Positions 44,996-53,476 of a DNA stretch of 64,000 bases are shown here, piece after piece (position 1 is the stretch's first letter; each line of letters opens with the position of its first letter). The stretch lies in contig NZ_CP062221.1 in assembly GCF_021590045.1 (NCBI RefSeq), positions 992,001 to 1,056,000 on the forward strand. The letters are read 5' to 3'. Below the pieces are notes generated by a model. That model was not told where the DNA came from and made no database searches. It was given only the letters and a program-made list of their open reading frames with translations. The stretch is from Cellulomonas palmilytica. GTDB lineage: Bacteria > Actinomycetota > Actinomycetes > Actinomycetales > Cellulomonadaceae. The translations under genes were made by a program, and so were the position numbers.

Positions 44996-45847
44996 CTAGC
45001 GGCGGCCCTTGCGGCCGGGGCGTCCCGACGAGCGTCCGCCTGACGAGCCCCGTCGGGCGCTCTTGGCCGAGCCGCTCTTCGTGGAGCCCTTCGCCGACGC
45101 GTTGCCCGTGGGCTTGCGCCCGCCCGCCTTGCCCGCGCCCGCCTTGCCCGCGCCCGCCTTGCCCGCGCTCTTGCCGGTGCCCGGCGCCGCCGGGGTCTCC
45201 GCGCCCGCGCGGCCGCGCGACGACGCGGCGGTGCGGCCGCGGACGATGCCGATGAGCTCCTCGGTGAGGTCGTCGTACGCGTCGACGAGCCACGCGAGGC
45301 CCACGGCCGAGCCCGGGGCGTCCGTCACCGGGCGGGTGGTCAGGCCGCGGCGCAGGTGCAGGCGCGCGACCGAGTGCGGCGCGAGCAGCACCGCGTGGCC
45401 CGCGGCGACCAGGTCGAGCGCCTCGTCGGTCGTCGCGACCTCGCCCGCGAACCGCTCGCCGGGTGCGTCCGACCAGCCGAGCACGTCGTCGCCGGGCACG
45501 ACGACCGTCTCGTCGGCCAGGTCGGCCGCGGTGATCTCCTCGGCCGCGGTGAACAGGTGGTCCTTCGGCACGACGACGACCGTGGCCTCGGTGTACATCG
45601 TGATGACGTCCACGCCGTCGCGGTCGACCGGCAGGCGCAGGAGGCTCGCCGCGACCTCGCCGGCCCGCAGCGCGCGCTCGGCGTCCGCCGCCGGGACGGG
45701 CACCAGCTCGAGCGGGACGTCGCGGATCCGCTCCTCCCACACCCGCACCCAGCGCCCCGGGTTGACGCCCGGCACCATGCCCAGGCGGAAACCGGAGCCG
45801 GTCGTCGAACCCTCGTGGGGCGTGCTCTCGTCGGGGAGGTCGGTCAT
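44996..45847 (-). CDS. LysR substrate-binding-domain protein without HTH, Lys/Gly/Ala tail
   Basis: A 283-residue protein. The first ~190 residues (FRLGMVPGVNPGRWVRVWEERI ... AGHAVLLAPHSVARLHLRRGL) form a periplasmic-binding-like LysR effector domain with no N-terminal HTH. The C-terminus is a Lys/Ala/Gly/Ser-rich tail (GKAGAGKAGAGKAGG and GRSSGRPGRKGRR) resembling histone-like or nucleic-acid-binding tails. Its start overlaps trmB's stop. It may bind a ligand and RNA/DNA through the tail; function unknown. Confidence 0.8.
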   Translation of the reverse strand: MTDLPDESTPHEGSTTGSGFRLGMVPGVNPGRWVRVWEERIRDVPLELVPVPAADAERALRAGEVAASLLRLPVDRDGVDVITMYTEATVVVVPKDHLFTAAEEITAADLADETVVVPGDDVLGWSDAPGERFAGEVATTDEALDLVAAGHAVLLAPHSVARLHLRRGLTTRPVTDAPGSAVGLAWLVDAYDDLTEELIGIVRGRTAASSRGRAGAETPAAPGTGKSAGKAGAGKAGAGKAGGRKPTGNASAKGSTKSGSAKSARRGSSGGRSSGRPGRKGRR

Positions 45848-46590
45848 GCGCGGCGCCTCGCGATCACGTCGGTGGACGCGCGGCCGATGGCGAGCGCACG
45901 TGCCTCGAACTTGGTGACCGGGCGGTGCTCCGGCCGAGGGACGGGACCCGCGGAGTCGAGGCCCGGGTCGGCGTCGAGCACCTCGACCATCTGCTCGGCG
46001 TACGGCGCCCAGTCCGTCGCGACGTGCAGCGTGCCGCCGACGCGCAGGCGCGAGCGCAGCAGCGCGACGTGCTCGGGCTGGACCAGGCGGCGCTTGTGGT
46101 GGCGGGCCTTGGGCCACGGGTCGGGGAAGAATGCGTGCACCGCGTCGAGGGAGTCGGGCGCGAGAGCCGTGCGCGCGAGCTCCAGCGCGTCACCGTGCGC
46201 CACGCGCAGGTTCGTCAGGCCCAGGCGCTCGGCGAGCAGCAGCAGGTTCGCCAGGCCGGGCAGGTGCACCTCGACCGCGAGGTAGTCGCGGTCCGGGTCG
46301 GACTGCGCCATCGCGGCGGTCGTCTCGCCCATGCCCGGTCCGATCTCCAGGACCACGGGCGCGCGGCGGCCGAAGAGCGCCTCGGTGTCGAGCAGGCCGT
46401 CCGCGGTGCGGGGGAACGGCGCGGCCTCGTCGTGCACCGAGAACCCGAGCCGGCCGAACAGGCGGTCGAGCGCGTCCGAGCGGTCCCGACCGAGCGACGC
46501 GCGGCGCGGGTGGTACGTGCGCAGCGGCTCGTGCGGTCGCGCGGCGACCTGACGGAACAGGTCGCGGTCGACGGGGGTGGCGGGGGGCAC
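45844..46590 (-). CDS. trmB: tRNA (guanine-N7)-methyltransferase
   Basis: A 248-residue enzyme that makes m7G46 in tRNA. Motifs are VVLEIGPGMGETTAAMA (AdoMet), AVEVHLPGLANL, and the TrmB signature FFPDPWPKARHHKRRLV. The N-terminal PLRTYHPRRASLG matches the family. It overlaps the LysR-domain gene downstream. Confidence 0.95.
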   Translation of the reverse strand: MPPATPVDRDLFRQVAARPHEPLRTYHPRRASLGRDRSDALDRLFGRLGFSVHDEAAPFPRTADGLLDTEALFGRRAPVVLEIGPGMGETTAAMAQSDPDRDYLAVEVHLPGLANLLLLAERLGLTNLRVAHGDALELARTALAPDSLDAVHAFFPDPWPKARHHKRRLVQPEHVALLRSRLRVGGTLHVATDWAPYAEQMVEVLDADPGLDSAGPVPRPEHRPVTKFEARALAIGRASTDVIARRRA

Positions 46591-46646
46591 GGGGCCAGCC
46601 TACGGACGCCGCGCGCAGGTGCCGATGCGTCACTACTGTCGCGGGC

Positions 46647-48143
46647 ATGGGGACGCCCGCGTCGGGCTCGCCCGACGAGACCGCGCCGGCGGGCGCGCGC
46701 ACCGGCGGACCGGCTGCGCACCAGCCGGTCGTCGAGCCGCGCGTCATGCTGCGGCTCACGGCGCTCGGTGCCCTGCTCGGCCTGCCCGTCGGGATCGTGT
46801 CCTACTTGTTCTTCGTGGCCGTGCACGAGCTCGAGGGTCTGCTGTGGGACGACCTGCCGGACGCGCTCGGGCTCGACGCGCCGCCCTGGTACCTCGTCGT
46901 CGGGCTGCCCGTCGTCGGCGGCGCGCTCGTGTGGTGCGCGCGGCGGCTGCCGGGCGACGGCGGGCACTCACCCATCGAGGGGCTGTCGATGACGGCGGTC
47001 CACCCGCGCGACGCGGCGTCCGTGGTGCTCGCCGCGCTCGCGACCCTGCCGTTCGGGATCGTCCTGGGACCTGAGGCGCCGCTCATCGCGCTCGGCGCGG
47101 CCGCCGGGACGTGGCTCACGCAGCGGGCCCGGCTGGCCGAGCACGCGCGGGTCTCGATGGGCATCGCCGGTTCCGGAGCCGCGATGTCCACGCTGTTCGG
47201 CGGGCCCCTCGTCGCGGGGCTCATGCTGCTCGAGAGCGGCGTCGGCGCCGGTGCGCTCGTGATCTCGCTGATCCTGCCCGCGCTCGTCTCCGCCGCCGTC
47301 GCGTACACGCTCATCACCGGCATCGGCACGTGGACCGGCCTGCCGATGGCCGGGCTCGCGCTACCCGGGCTGCCCACCTACGAGACCGTGCTCGTGCGGG
47401 ACCTGGTCCTCGCGGTCGCGGTCGGCGTGGTCGCGGTGCTCGTCGCGCGCCTCGTGCGCAACGGCGCGACGAGGATCCGCGACCTCGAGCCTGGGGTCGG
47501 GCGGTTCGCGCTGCTCGTCGGCGGCGGGCTCCTCGTCGGTCTGCTCGCGCTCGCGGTGCAGGGACTCGGTGGCGACTCCCAGGACGTGCTGTTCTCCGGT
47601 CAGAGCGGCCTGCCGTCGCTCGTCGCGCAGGAGACCGCGGGCGCGGTGCTGCTGCTGCTCGCCGCGAAGTCGCTCGCGTTCGCGGTGAGCATGGGCGCGG
47701 GGTTCCGCGGCGGGCCGATCTTCCCCGCGGTGTACCTGGGCGTCGCGCTCGCGACCCTCGGGGCCGTGGTCTTCGACCTGTCCCCGACCGTGGCGATCGC
47801 GCTCGGCACCGCGGCGGGCATGACCGCGATGACGCGCATGGTCGTCACGCCCGTGCTGTTCGCGGGCCTGCTCGTCGGGCGGGCCGGGCTCGACGCGATC
47901 CCCGTGGCCGTCGTCGCGACCGCGACCGCATGGCTCGCGTCCGCGGTGCTCGACCACCGCGCCCTGCGCCGCGAGCAGGCGTCCGAGGCCGTGCGCCCGC
48001 AGGACGCGGCGGCCGCGTCGGCGCCCGCGCCCGTGGGTGCCGTGCTGCCCGTCCCGCACGCCGACGGTCCCGAAGCGCCCGCCACCCGGCCGCCCGCCGC
48101 CGGCGCCGACGAGCCCGACGAGCCGCCCGCGGGGCTCGCGTGA
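46647..48143 (+). CDS. ClC-type chloride channel/antiporter
   Basis: A 498-residue membrane protein with the ClC segments GIVLGPEAPLIALGAAAG (selectivity region; the usual GREGP is GPEAP, keeping the Glu), GSGAAMSTLFGGPLVAGLMLLE, and the C-terminal MGAGFRGGPIFPAVYLGV. About 10-12 membrane helices. The last ~60 residues are Pro/Ala-rich. The ATG at 46647 begins 56 bp after the divergent trmB start. Confidence 0.9.
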   Translation: MGTPASGSPDETAPAGARTGGPAAHQPVVEPRVMLRLTALGALLGLPVGIVSYLFFVAVHELEGLLWDDLPDALGLDAPPWYLVVGLPVVGGALVWCARRLPGDGGHSPIEGLSMTAVHPRDAASVVLAALATLPFGIVLGPEAPLIALGAAAGTWLTQRARLAEHARVSMGIAGSGAAMSTLFGGPLVAGLMLLESGVGAGALVISLILPALVSAAVAYTLITGIGTWTGLPMAGLALPGLPTYETVLVRDLVLAVAVGVVAVLVARLVRNGATRIRDLEPGVGRFALLVGGGLLVGLLALAVQGLGGDSQDVLFSGQSGLPSLVAQETAGAVLLLLAAKSLAFAVSMGAGFRGGPIFPAVYLGVALATLGAVVFDLSPTVAIALGTAAGMTAMTRMVVTPVLFAGLLVGRAGLDAIPVAVVATATAWLASAVLDHRALRREQASEAVRPQDAAAASAPAPVGAVLPVPHADGPEAPATRPPAAGADEPDEPPAGLA

Positions 48144-49135
48144 GCACCCCACCACCCGCCACGCTCCCCGGCCTGCCCGCGCACGACGAGGGCTCGGGCG
48201 GCGAGAGCACGCTGACGGTCGTGATCGCGTTCGTCGCGAACCTGCTCATCGCGGTCGCCAAGACGGCGGCGGCCGTCATCACCGGCGCCGCGTCGATGCT
48301 CGCCGAGGCGGCGCACTCCTGGGCCGACACGGGCAACGAGGTGTTCCTGCTGATCGCGCAGCGCAAGGCCGCCCGGCCCGCCGACCGTGCGCACCCCCTC
48401 GGCTACGGGCGCGAGGTCTACGTCTGGTCGATGTTCGCCGCGATCGGGCTGTTCGCCGTCGGGGCCGGGGTGTCCATCACGCACGGGATCCAGGAGCTGC
48501 AGCACGCCGAGCCCGCGAGCGACTTCGGTGTCGCGTACGCCGTGCTGGCCGTCGCGTTCGTCCTGGAGGGGATCTCGTTCCTGCAGGCGAACCGGCAGGT
48601 GCGGGCGGCGGCACGACGACGGTCCAGCGGGGTGCTCGAGCACGTGCTGCGCACCTCGGACCCCACGGTCCGCGCGGTGTACTTCGAGGACGCCGCCGCG
48701 CTCGTCGGCATCGTCATCGCGGCCGCCGGGATCGCCGCGCACCAGGTCACCGGGTCCGCCGTGCCCGACGCGATCGGCTCGATCCTCGTCGGCGTGCTGC
48801 TGGGCGTCGTGGCCGTGGTGCTCATCCAGCGCAACCGGCGGTTCCTCGTCGGGGAGGTCGTCGACGACCGGCTCTGGAACGCGGCGCTCGCGCTCGTCGT
48901 CGCGCAGCCCGAGGTCGCGCGGGTCACGGACCTGCGGCTCGAGCTCGTCGGTGCGCGGCAGGTGTTCCTGTCCGGCGCGGTCGACCTCACGGGCGAACCG
49001 GGGGAGACCGACGCGTCCCACCAGCTCGCCGCGCTCGAGCGTCGCATCCGCGACGTCCCCGGCGTCGTCGGCGCGCTCCTGTCGCTCTCCGAGCCCGAGG
49101 AGCCCGAGCTGGCGCCGCGGCCCGTCCGCCGCTGA
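48140..49135 (+). CDS. Cation diffusion facilitator transporter
   Basis: A 331-residue CDF protein with six membrane segments. The metal-site motif AEAAHSWADTGNEVFLLI (HxxxD) is in TM2, and VYFEDAAALVGIVIAAAGI in TM5 supplies FEDAA. The C-terminal domain (RLVGARQVFLSGAVDL) is cytosolic. It should export Zn2+, Mn2+ or Fe2+. GTG overlaps the ClC stop by 4 nt. Confidence 0.9.
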   Translation: MSTPPPATLPGLPAHDEGSGGESTLTVVIAFVANLLIAVAKTAAAVITGAASMLAEAAHSWADTGNEVFLLIAQRKAARPADRAHPLGYGREVYVWSMFAAIGLFAVGAGVSITHGIQELQHAEPASDFGVAYAVLAVAFVLEGISFLQANRQVRAAARRRSSGVLEHVLRTSDPTVRAVYFEDAAALVGIVIAAAGIAAHQVTGSAVPDAIGSILVGVLLGVVAVVLIQRNRRFLVGEVVDDRLWNAALALVVAQPEVARVTDLRLELVGARQVFLSGAVDLTGEPGETDASHQLAALERRIRDVPGVVGALLSLSEPEEPELAPRPVRR

Positions 49136-49150
49136 ACGGACGGGCCGCGG
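49115..49150. terminator. Bidirectional terminator overlapping the CDF stop
   Basis: Perfect 14-bp stem CCGCGGCCCGTCCG / CGGACGGGCCGCGG with the stop codon in the loop. It separates the CDF gene from the convergent esterase gene. Confidence 0.8.
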
Positions 49151-49174
49151 CTGTCCCTGGACGTCTCCCGCGGG

Positions 49175-50800
49175 TCAGGCCGCCGGGACGGCCGCGGCGC
49201 AGGTCGTCGTCCCGCTCGGCTCCGGACCCCAGCCGATGTAGCCCGCCTCGGCCGTCTGGCCCGCGCCCAGCTGCGCGTTCCAGGCGGCCCCCGAGACGAG
49301 CACGTCCGTGCCGGACTGCGTGAACACGCCGTTCCAGCCCTGCGCGACCGAGCCGCCCGTGGGCAGCGTGAAGCCCACGCGCCAGCCCACGATCGGCGTC
49401 GAGCCCGCCGTCACCTTCAGCGTCGCCTGGTAGCCGCCCGGCCACCGGTTCATCACCGTGACCGTCGCGGTGCAGCCGAACGCTCCCGACGTCGGCGTGG
49501 GTGTCGGGGTGGGCGTGGGTGTCGGGGTCGGCGTCGGGGTGGGCGTGTCCGTCGGGACCGGGGTGGGCGTCGGGGTGGGTGTCGGCGTCGGGGTAGGCGT
49601 CGGCGTCGGGCCGCCGTCGAGCAGCGGGTCGAGGAACGCGACGAGCCGGTCGGCGAGCACGCGGTGGTCGGCGAGCGACGGGTGCCAGTGGCAGCCCTGC
49701 AGGTCGAGCGGCGCGTCGCTGTAGTCCCACAGCACGACGCGCGTGTCCCCGGCCGCGCGTGCGGCATCGACGACCTGCCGCCCGAGCGTCTGCTGCTCGG
49801 TGCCGCCGGACGCCGCGACGCTCACGACGAGGTACGCGTCAGGGTTCGTGCGGCGCAGGCTCGTCAGCAGCTCGCCGTACGCCTGCACCCACGCGGTGCG
49901 CAGCGACGCCTGTGTCCACTGCTCGCCCGACCCGACGGCCGTCGAGAAGTCGTTGATCCCGAGCCCGACGACGACGGCCTCGGGCGTCCAGGAGGCGGGT
50001 CGCTGCCACACGTCGCCGGCGACGGCCAGCAGCGCGCGGTCGGCGTACGTGCGGAAGCTCGTGCCCGGCTCGCCGCCCGCGTAGTTGCGCACGAGCCCGC
50101 GCCCGGAGAACGCGTTGAGCTGGTAGTCCGCACCGAGGTCGCGGGCCGCCAGCGCGCCGAACGACCGGTCGGCGTTGGTCGTGCGGTTCACCTGGTCGCC
50201 CGAGCAGTCGCGGCCCGTCGTGGACTCGTTGCCGTACCCGGCGGTGAACGAGTCGCCCAGGAGCTCGAGCTGCAGGTCGCGCGCGGCGGGAGCGGACAGC
50301 ACCTGGCCGCCGGGTGCGGCGACGAACCCGCGGAACGTGCTCGTCGCCCACGGCGACTCGTTGCGCTTGACCACGCGCACGGTGTGCGTGCCGCTGCTCA
50401 GGCCCTCCACCCAGTGCGTCGTGGTGCCCGGCATGACGAGCGTCGCGACGCGGGTGCCGTCGACCTGCACCTCCCAGTCGGCGGCCGAGTCGGACAGCCG
50501 CACGCCGACGCCCGTGCCCGTGAACCGGCCCTCGAAGTACACGCCGGGCCAGGACAGCTGCGCGCTGCCGTCGGCCGCCGCCGCGACGCGGCCCGCGGTG
50601 TGCGCGGTCGCCACGAGGTCCGGGTCGAGCTCGGCGGCCCCGGCGGTCGTCGCGCCGGCGAGGGTGCCCGCGAGCACGCCGGCCAGTCCTGTCGCGACTG
50701 CTGTCGAGAGGACGCCGCGTCGGCGCCTCGTCGGCGGTCGGCCCGTGTCCGGGGTGGTCCCCGGGCGCCTCGTCGTGCCCGTCCTCGTCGACCGTCGCAC
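49175..50800 (-). CDS. Secreted CE2-like SGNH esterase with PT linker and CBM2
   Basis: A 541-residue secreted enzyme. A Tat/Sec-like signal (RRRRGVLSTAVATGLAGVLAGTLAGATTAGAAE) is followed by an N-terminal beta-sandwich, then an SGNH hydrolase with the GDS motif LELLGDSFTAGYGNE, the GLGIND block V and CHWHPSLADH at the end. Two PT linkers and a C-terminal CBM2 (Trp residues in NRWPGG, GWRVGF, GWNGVF) bind cellulose or xylan. It fits CE2 acetylxylan esterases. GTG with GGGAGGAG upstream. Confidence 0.88.
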   Translation of the reverse strand: MRRSTRTGTTRRPGTTPDTGRPPTRRRRGVLSTAVATGLAGVLAGTLAGATTAGAAELDPDLVATAHTAGRVAAAADGSAQLSWPGVYFEGRFTGTGVGVRLSDSAADWEVQVDGTRVATLVMPGTTTHWVEGLSSGTHTVRVVKRNESPWATSTFRGFVAAPGGQVLSAPAARDLQLELLGDSFTAGYGNESTTGRDCSGDQVNRTTNADRSFGALAARDLGADYQLNAFSGRGLVRNYAGGEPGTSFRTYADRALLAVAGDVWQRPASWTPEAVVVGLGINDFSTAVGSGEQWTQASLRTAWVQAYGELLTSLRRTNPDAYLVVSVAASGGTEQQTLGRQVVDAARAAGDTRVVLWDYSDAPLDLQGCHWHPSLADHRVLADRLVAFLDPLLDGGPTPTPTPTPTPTPTPTPVPTDTPTPTPTPTPTPTPTPTPTSGAFGCTATVTVMNRWPGGYQATLKVTAGSTPIVGWRVGFTLPTGGSVAQGWNGVFTQSGTDVLVSGAAWNAQLGAGQTAEAGYIGWGPEPSGTTTCAAAVPAA

Positions 50801-50965
50801 GTCCGCTCCTCCCCGCGGACGGCCCGTCCGCAGCCCCGCCCGCTGCGCCGGGTGCGCGCGGGCCGGGTCCTGGTTACCGCTCTCCGGGGTCCGCCCCGCA
50901 CCCGCGAACCGATTCACGCCGTCACCCGCTCGGCCGCGGGCTCTGCGGGTGGAGTTCGCACCGTC

Positions 50966-50975
50966 GAAGCGCTTC
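50966..50975. promoter_or_regulatory. LacI-like palindrome GAAGCGCTTC between divergent secreted genes
   Basis: A 10-bp palindrome with the central CG typical of LacI-family operators, in the 317-bp divergent promoter region of the esterase and the first secreted paralog. A related GAAGCGCTCG occurs before the third paralog (near 55844). Carbon-source control is inferred. Confidence 0.45.
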
Positions 50976-51117
50976 CCTCCACCCGATCGGTGAAGCCGCA
51001 GGTCATCGCGGCATTCCGACATGTGGCACGCGCCTCGTGGCAAGTCCCGAATCGGTACAGTCCCGACATTCGCGCCGGGCAGCGGCGCGAGCAGTCGTCG
51101 ACGAGAGGCCGTTCTTC

Positions 51118-53343
51118 ATGACCCCCGCCCCGACCGCCCTGCCGCGCACCCGCAGCGCGTTGCTCGCCATCGTGGGAGCGCTCTCGCTCCTGATCGCCGG
51201 GCTTGTGACGCCCGCGGCCGCGGCGGACGCCACGACCGTCACCGGTCGCGTGGTGTTCCCCGCCGGGTACACGTACTCCGCCGCCCAGCCGCCGCGCGTC
51301 CTGCTCTCCGACCGGAACCCGGGCTCCTCGACGGCCTTCCAGGTCGGGACGTGGGCCACCGTCGCCGCCGACGGCACCTTCGCCGTCGGGCAGAACCTGC
51401 GCACCGACCGCCCGTACGTCCTCACGCTGCACGACGGCCAGCACCGGCTCGTCAACGGGTACGCCGGCGGGGGCACGACCGTCCAGGCCCTCGACCAGGC
51501 GACCACGCTCGCGACCGGGTCCAGCGTGACGTTCAGCGCCACGCTCGGCGAGCGGATCACCGGACGCGTGCAGCTGCCCTCGGGGCACAAGGGCGAGACC
51601 GGGCCCGTCGGCGTCCGGGGCCTCGTCGGTGCCGAGGGCCGCCTCGTCTCGGGCACGGTCGCCGCGGACGGCACGTTCGTCGTCGGGGCCCTGCCCTCCG
51701 GCACGCCGGTGCACCTCGAGGTCACCACGCCCTACGACCTGTACGGCGGCGTCTGGAACCCCGCCGACGGGTTCCTCGTCCCCGGGCGCGAGCACGCCGG
51801 GACGGTCACCGCGCCGACGAGCGGCCTGTCCCTCCAGGTCAACCGTGCCGGGACCATCCGTGCCCAGCTCGACCTGCCGGACTTCAGCGCGTACGAGAGC
51901 CTGCTCATCTTCGAGGCCGTGACGGGTCCCGGGGGGTCGATCAGCGCAGGCACGGCGATCGTCAACCCGGACGACACGGCGACGTTCACCACGCTCGACA
52001 CCGGACGGACGTACGCCCTGCACCTGACCACGGGCATGGGCAAGGTCGAGGAGGGCCTGGTGCGCGCGGACGGCACCGTCCTGCCGACCTACGACATCGC
52101 GGAGGTCTGGTCGCAGGGCGCGGCCGTGCGGCCGACCCCGGACGGCACCACGTTCGTCGTGCGTCCGCAGTGGCTCCCGGCGCTGCGCGGCCGCGTCATG
52201 CTGCCCGAGGGGTACCCCTTCGAGAGGGACACCCTTCTGGTCCGGCGGTACGAGCGCCTGGCGGGACAGACGACGTGGATCGACCGCGGCTACCAGGACG
52301 TGCGTCAGGACGGCACGTTCACGTTCGCGGTCCAGTCGATCCCGGAGGGCACCGAGCAGGTGCTCGGGCTCGAGGTGACCGGCGGCCGACCCGTCGGTTC
52401 GCTCCCCGTCGGCTTCTGGGCGGGCAACGACACGGCCCCGGTCGCGAGCATCGACGCCGCGAAGCGGGTGACCCCGTCGCGCGAGCGGGACATCGTCTTC
52501 CCGCTCTCGGTGCGGAACGCGACGGCGCCGTCCGTCACGGGCACCGCGCGCGTGGGCGCGACCCTCACGGCGAAGGTGGGCACCTGGACGCCCGCGTCGG
52601 CGACGACGAGCGTGCAGTGGCTGCGCGACGGCACGGCCGTCAGCGGCGCGACGGGCACCACGTACACGCTCACGGCCGCCGACGCCGGGAAGCGGGTCGC
52701 CGCGCGCGTGACCGCGGACAACGGTCTCGGATGGGCGCCGGCGGTCCTGACCACGCCGGCGGTGGACGTCGCGCAGCCGATCGCGAACGTGACGCGGGTG
52801 TCGATCTCCGGGACCGTCGGCTATGGGAAGACGGTGTGGGTCAAGCGCGGTGAGTGGTCGCCGGACCCGGTGTCGACGAGCGTGCAGTGGCTGCGTGACG
52901 GTGTCGCGATCAGCGGGGCGACGGGCTCGTCGTACAAGGTCGGCAAGTCCGACGTCGGCAAGAAGCTGTCGGTGCGGGTCACGGCGAAGGGCGCGGACGG
53001 CTCGACGGCGCGGTCCACGTCGGTGGCGACGAAGGTGCCGAAGGTGACGCCGAGCGTGAAGGTGTCGGTGCCGTCGGTGAAGGCCGGCACGAAGCTGAAG
53101 GCCACCGTGACAGTGGACTCCGGTGGTCTGGTGACCAAGCCGCTCGGCACGGTCGCAGTGACGATCGGGTCGAAGACCGTCAAGGTCACGCTCACCGCGA
53201 CCCACGCGGGGAAGGTCACCGTCACCCTGCCCGCGCAGGCCAAGGGCTCCCACAAGGTCACCGCGAAGTACACGCCGACCTCGACGTCGAGCACCTACCT
53301 CAACGGCGCGACCTCGTCGACCGTCACGGTCAAGGTCACCTGA
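51118..53343 (+). CDS. Secreted multi-domain paralog 1 (beta-sandwich plus Ig-like domains)
   Basis: A 741-residue exported protein: signal peptide ending TPAAAADA, then repeats opening with ITGRVVFPAGYTYS-like strands (carboxypeptidase-regulatory-like domains), and two C-terminal Ig-like domains (SVQWLRDGVAISGATGSSY; VPSVKAGTKLKATVTV). Ends VTVKVT with no anchor. Shared SD context CGACGAGAGG with its two tandem neighbours. Parts are 99-100% identical at DNA level to paralogs 2 and 3. Function unknown; surface or matrix protein is likely. Confidence 0.85.
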   Translation: MTPAPTALPRTRSALLAIVGALSLLIAGLVTPAAAADATTVTGRVVFPAGYTYSAAQPPRVLLSDRNPGSSTAFQVGTWATVAADGTFAVGQNLRTDRPYVLTLHDGQHRLVNGYAGGGTTVQALDQATTLATGSSVTFSATLGERITGRVQLPSGHKGETGPVGVRGLVGAEGRLVSGTVAADGTFVVGALPSGTPVHLEVTTPYDLYGGVWNPADGFLVPGREHAGTVTAPTSGLSLQVNRAGTIRAQLDLPDFSAYESLLIFEAVTGPGGSISAGTAIVNPDDTATFTTLDTGRTYALHLTTGMGKVEEGLVRADGTVLPTYDIAEVWSQGAAVRPTPDGTTFVVRPQWLPALRGRVMLPEGYPFERDTLLVRRYERLAGQTTWIDRGYQDVRQDGTFTFAVQSIPEGTEQVLGLEVTGGRPVGSLPVGFWAGNDTAPVASIDAAKRVTPSRERDIVFPLSVRNATAPSVTGTARVGATLTAKVGTWTPASATTSVQWLRDGTAVSGATGTTYTLTAADAGKRVAARVTADNGLGWAPAVLTTPAVDVAQPIANVTRVSISGTVGYGKTVWVKRGEWSPDPVSTSVQWLRDGVAISGATGSSYKVGKSDVGKKLSVRVTAKGADGSTARSTSVATKVPKVTPSVKVSVPSVKAGTKLKATVTVDSGGLVTKPLGTVAVTIGSKTVKVTLTATHAGKVTVTLPAQAKGSHKVTAKYTPTSTSSTYLNGATSSTVTVKVT
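52792..52955 (+). repeat. Homogenised block A, shared by paralogs 1 and 3
   Basis: 164 bp matching 57574-57737 with one mismatch. Paralog 2 is clearly more divergent in this stretch. Confidence 0.9.
53056..53156 (+). repeat. Homogenised block B, shared by paralogs 1 and 2
   Basis: 101 bp identical to 55502-55602, including rare synonymous choices such as GTGACAGTG. Paralog 3 differs at many sites here. Confidence 0.9.
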
Positions 53344-53476
53344 TCCCCGGGGCCGGGGCGCCGCCGTCGCGCCCCCGCCCGGCCACGTCCCCCTCGTGCC
53401 CCATCCCCTGGACCCGCCCCCGCGGGTCGCCCACCCGACCGAGCCGCTCCAGCCGGCCGTCGACGAGAGGTAGCCC

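Noticed and set aside
49490..49615. CRISPR-like or satellite repeat
   Set aside because: It is the Pro-Thr linker codon repeat of the esterase gene, not spaced repeats.
51170..51183. CelR/LacI-type box TGGGAGCGCTCTCG
   Set aside because: It lies inside the signal-peptide codons of paralog 1 and has two mismatches, so it is more likely coincidence.
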